A DNA stretch of 7,780 bases, from assembly GCA_964597445.1 (NCBI GenBank), contig CAZQXO010000071.1, positions 1-7,780 of the forward strand. Direction: 5' to 3'. Positions 5,802-7,780 of the stretch are shown here, one piece after another. How positions within the stretch are numbered: position 1 is the stretch's first letter; each line of letters opens with the position of its first letter. The notes below the pieces were generated by a model. It saw only the letters and a list, made by a program, of their open reading frames with translations. It was not told the origin of the DNA and did no database searches. A program made the translations under genes and the position numbers. This stretch comes from UBA10649 sp964597445. GTDB lineage: Bacteria; Actinomycetota; Actinomycetes; S36-B12.

Positions 5802-7780
5802 ATGAGTGATGCCTCGGTGCCAGGATCACCCGGCGCCTTGAAGCCAGGCTCCCTCGATCGCGTGATCGGAGCGCTGGGTCCCGATCGCTCCCTGGTCGAG
5901 CGCGTCGCCCTCTTCGCGGCCGCTGCGTCGGTCGGCGCGTCCTTCGAGCCCGGTCTGCAGCCGCGCAAGACCGTCGACCAGGCCATCGCCACCGGCGTGA
6001 TCGCCGCCACCACGCTCTCGGCCGTGACCGTCGCCGAGAGTGCCATCGAGTCGGTGGGACGCCTCCTCACCCGTGGCCGCACGGATGCGGGCTCCGGATC
6101 ACTCCGCCTCGCGTTCACCGTGGGCACCAACGCCCTTGTCGGACTTGCTGCGGAGGGTCTGGCGCGTGCTCTTCCACCCCGCGAGGACGAGCCCCTGCGC
6201 CGCGGACTCATCCGGGTTCTCGCCAACCGCACCGCGCGAGTGGCGACCGTGGGCGCGGCGTTGTCCGGGGTCATGGGTGCCAGCGACCTGATGACCCAGG
6301 GCGAGCCCTCGCGGCGATGGCTGACGCGCATCCCGGTGGCCCTGCCCGCGGGGGTGGCGTTCTCCGCCTGGCACATCCACCGGACGCACCAGAAGGCGAC
6401 GATGATGGGCGACACCACCATCGCCGATGTCTCGCTCGGAAAGTCCATGGGAATCGCTGTCGGGGTGGGCGCAGGCGTCATCGGCCTCCAGCTGGGTGAA
6501 CGGGCCATCGCCCACGGTGTGGCGCGCGGTATCTCCCGTGTCGCCCCGAACTACGACTCCGTCTCGAATCCCGTCGGGCATGTTGTCGCTCTTGGCGTCC
6601 TCGGTGTCGCCCTGGTCTCCGGGTACGAGTACGCCGTACGGCGGGTCGAGCAGGGTGGCGCGGCCGTCGAGCCGGCCTATGAGTCGCCGGCCCAGTCGCC
6701 GATGGTGTCCGGGAGCCCGGCGAGCCTCGTGCCGTTCGACACGCTGTCGCGCGAGGGGCGTCGATTCGTGAACATGGTGCTCACGCGAGACGAGATCGAG
6801 AAGGTCATGGGTGAGCCGGCGAAGGCCGATCCCATCCGCCTGTTCGTGGGACTCGACACCGCGGCCGAGGTCGAGGACCGCGTGGACATCCTCATGGACG
6901 AGCTCATTCGCACGGGTGCCTTCGAGCGCGACGTCCTGTGCTTCGCCTCTCCCACGGGATCGGGGTACATCAACTACGTCTTCGCCGAGTCGCTGGAGTA
7001 CATGACACGCGGCGACTGTGCGATCGCCACGATGCAGTACTCCATGCTGCCCTCGTCGATGTCGCTCACGCGCACGGGACTTGCTGTCGAGCAGAACCGG
7101 GACCTCATGCACGCCATCACGGGATACCTGCGAGGCATGGATCCCGGCAAACGCCCCACGTTCGTCCTGTTCGGCGAGAGCCTCGGTGCGCTCACCATGC
7201 AGGACATCTTCAAGCGGCGCACGGTCGAGGCGATGGATCGCGATTTCGTGCACTCGTCGATCTACCTGGGCACGCCCTCCGCCACCGAGTTCGCCAAGGC
7301 GTGGCGCCTCAGTCCTGAGAAGATCGATCCCGAGGGCAAGGTCATCGAGATCGACGACTTCGGTGACTATCTCGACCTTCCCGAGGAGCAGCGTGCCCGG
7401 GTGCGGCACATCCTCATCAGTCACGATGACGATCCCATCCCGAAGTTCGGCACGAACATCCTGTTGCGTCGTCCGTGGTGGCTCGGTCCCGTCGAGGAGC
7501 GGCCGCCCCGGGTGCCGAAGTCGGCAACGTGGCGCCCGGGCGTCAGCTTCGTCCTCACAGGGATCGATCTCATCAACGCCATGGATGTGGTCCCGGGGAC
7601 GTTCGGCCGGCGCGGGCACGACTATCGCGAGGACATCGCCCGGCTGGTGTCGGCGGCCTACGACCTTCCCGTGTCTGCCGAGCAGTTGGCGTCGATCGAG
7701 CGCGCCCTGCGTGAGCGTGAACTCGCCTGGGCGCAGAAGCGCGTGGTGACCGAGCAGGTGGCGCGAGCGCGCGAGGCGCT
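5802..7780 (+). CDS. Membrane alpha/beta-hydrolase of the Abhydrolase_9 type (partial, 3' end outside window)
   Basis: A 659-codon open frame runs off the right edge. The N-terminal part (about 30-285) has several hydrophobic segments, roughly at 32-48, 61-80, 103-121, 145-165, 178-190, 215-232 and 257-275, as in the membrane-embedded domain that precedes Abhydrolase_9 proteins. A Ser/Pro-rich linker follows (about 290-315). The catalytic part begins near 320. It contains LFVGLDTA, RTGAFERDVLCFASPTGSG, MQYSMLPSSMSL and FVLFGESLGAL, with the G-E-S-L-G nucleophile Ser460. The sequence ISHDDDPIPKF supplies a likely acid (Asp544) and GRRGHDY a likely His606, so a Ser-Asp-His triad is inferred. 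I recognise the family from this block order; its substrate is unknown to me. The start is ATG 5802 with AGGA at 5791-5794 as ribosome binding site. The gene lies 26 bp after the L,D-transpeptidase gene on the same strand with no terminator between, so co-transcription is plausible. The hydrophobic segments carry several acidic residues (Glu79, Glu118, Asp162, Glu233). Confidence 0.88.
   Translation, partial: MSDASVPGSPGALKPGSLDRVIGALGPDRSLVERVALFAAAASVGASFEPGLQPRKTVDQAIATGVIAATTLSAVTVAESAIESVGRLLTRGRTDAGSGSLRLAFTVGTNALVGLAAEGLARALPPREDEPLRRGLIRVLANRTARVATVGAALSGVMGASDLMTQGEPSRRWLTRIPVALPAGVAFSAWHIHRTHQKATMMGDTTIADVSLGKSMGIAVGVGAGVIGLQLGERAIAHGVARGISRVAPNYDSVSNPVGHVVALGVLGVALVSGYEYAVRRVEQGGAAVEPAYESPAQSPMVSGSPASLVPFDTLSREGRRFVNMVLTRDEIEKVMGEPAKADPIRLFVGLDTAAEVEDRVDILMDELIRTGAFERDVLCFASPTGSGYINYVFAESLEYMTRGDCAIATMQYSMLPSSMSLTRTGLAVEQNRDLMHAITGYLRGMDPGKRPTFVLFGESLGALTMQDIFKRRTVEAMDRDFVHSSIYLGTPSATEFAKAWRLSPEKIDPEGKVIEIDDFGDYLDLPEEQRARVRHILISHDDDPIPKFGTNILLRRPWWLGPVEERPPRVPKSATWRPGVSFVLTGIDLINAMDVVPGTFGRRGHDYREDIARLVSAAYDLPVSAEQLASIERALRERELAWAQKRVVTEQVARAREA

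Noticed and set aside
4210..5829. 539-codon minus-strand open frame opposite the L,D-transpeptidase
   Set aside because: The plus strand carries a complete, motif-verified enzyme. The antisense product is Arg/Gly/Ala-rich without domains, so it is a codon-bias shadow.
6099..7619. 506-codon minus-strand open frame opposite the membrane hydrolase
   Set aside because: The plus-strand frame contains the full order of Abhydrolase_9 motifs, while the antisense translation is low-complexity and charged.

Overview
This is a GC-rich window that most likely comes from an actinobacterium. The strongest evidence is the minus-strand gene filling the first 3.3 kb. It encodes the single-chain 2-oxoglutarate decarboxylase/dehydrogenase of the KGD/OdhA type, in which an E2-like acyltransferase domain is fused in front of the thiamine-dependent E1 domain. 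GTG starts, a likely leaderless promoter, a multidomain secreted L,D-transpeptidase and an Abhydrolase_9 membrane protein all fit Actinomycetota. I cannot place it below phylum with confidence.

Layout: (1) positions 1-3337, minus strand: kgd, complete at its N-terminus and cut by the left window edge about 100 residues before the expected end. (2) Positions 3338-3467: a 130-bp divergent intergenic region with a candidate kgd promoter and a small inverted repeat in the kgd leader. (3) Positions 3468-4223, plus strand: a short-chain dehydrogenase/reductase (SDR) whose usual catalytic serine position appears to be alanine. (4) Positions 4224-4311: a spacer with a possible terminator hairpin and a clear promoter (TTG-type -35, TACCAT -10) placed so that the next transcript would begin at the GTG start codon. 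(5) Positions 4312-5775, plus strand: a secreted L,D-transpeptidase with signal peptide, Thr/Pro/Ser linker, fibronectin-III-like domain, Ig-like domain, YkuD catalytic domain and a Trp-rich tail. (6) Positions 5802-7780, plus strand: an Abhydrolase_9-type membrane protein with a GESLG nucleophile motif, cut by the right edge.

The genes do not form one obvious pathway. kgd belongs to the TCA cycle. The SDR has no visible partner and appears to be its own unit, reading away from kgd. The L,D-transpeptidase and the membrane hydrolase lie 26 bp apart on the same strand and may be co-transcribed, which would link peptidoglycan cross-linking with an envelope-located hydrolase of unknown substrate. 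No mobile elements, CRISPR arrays, tRNA or rRNA genes were seen, and no gene-free stretch exceeds about 130 bp. I see no convincing wholly new system. The points most worth a second look are the altered SDR active site, the leaderless L,D-transpeptidase start overlapped by an 11-codon ORF, the domain layout of that enzyme, and its pairing with the membrane hydrolase.
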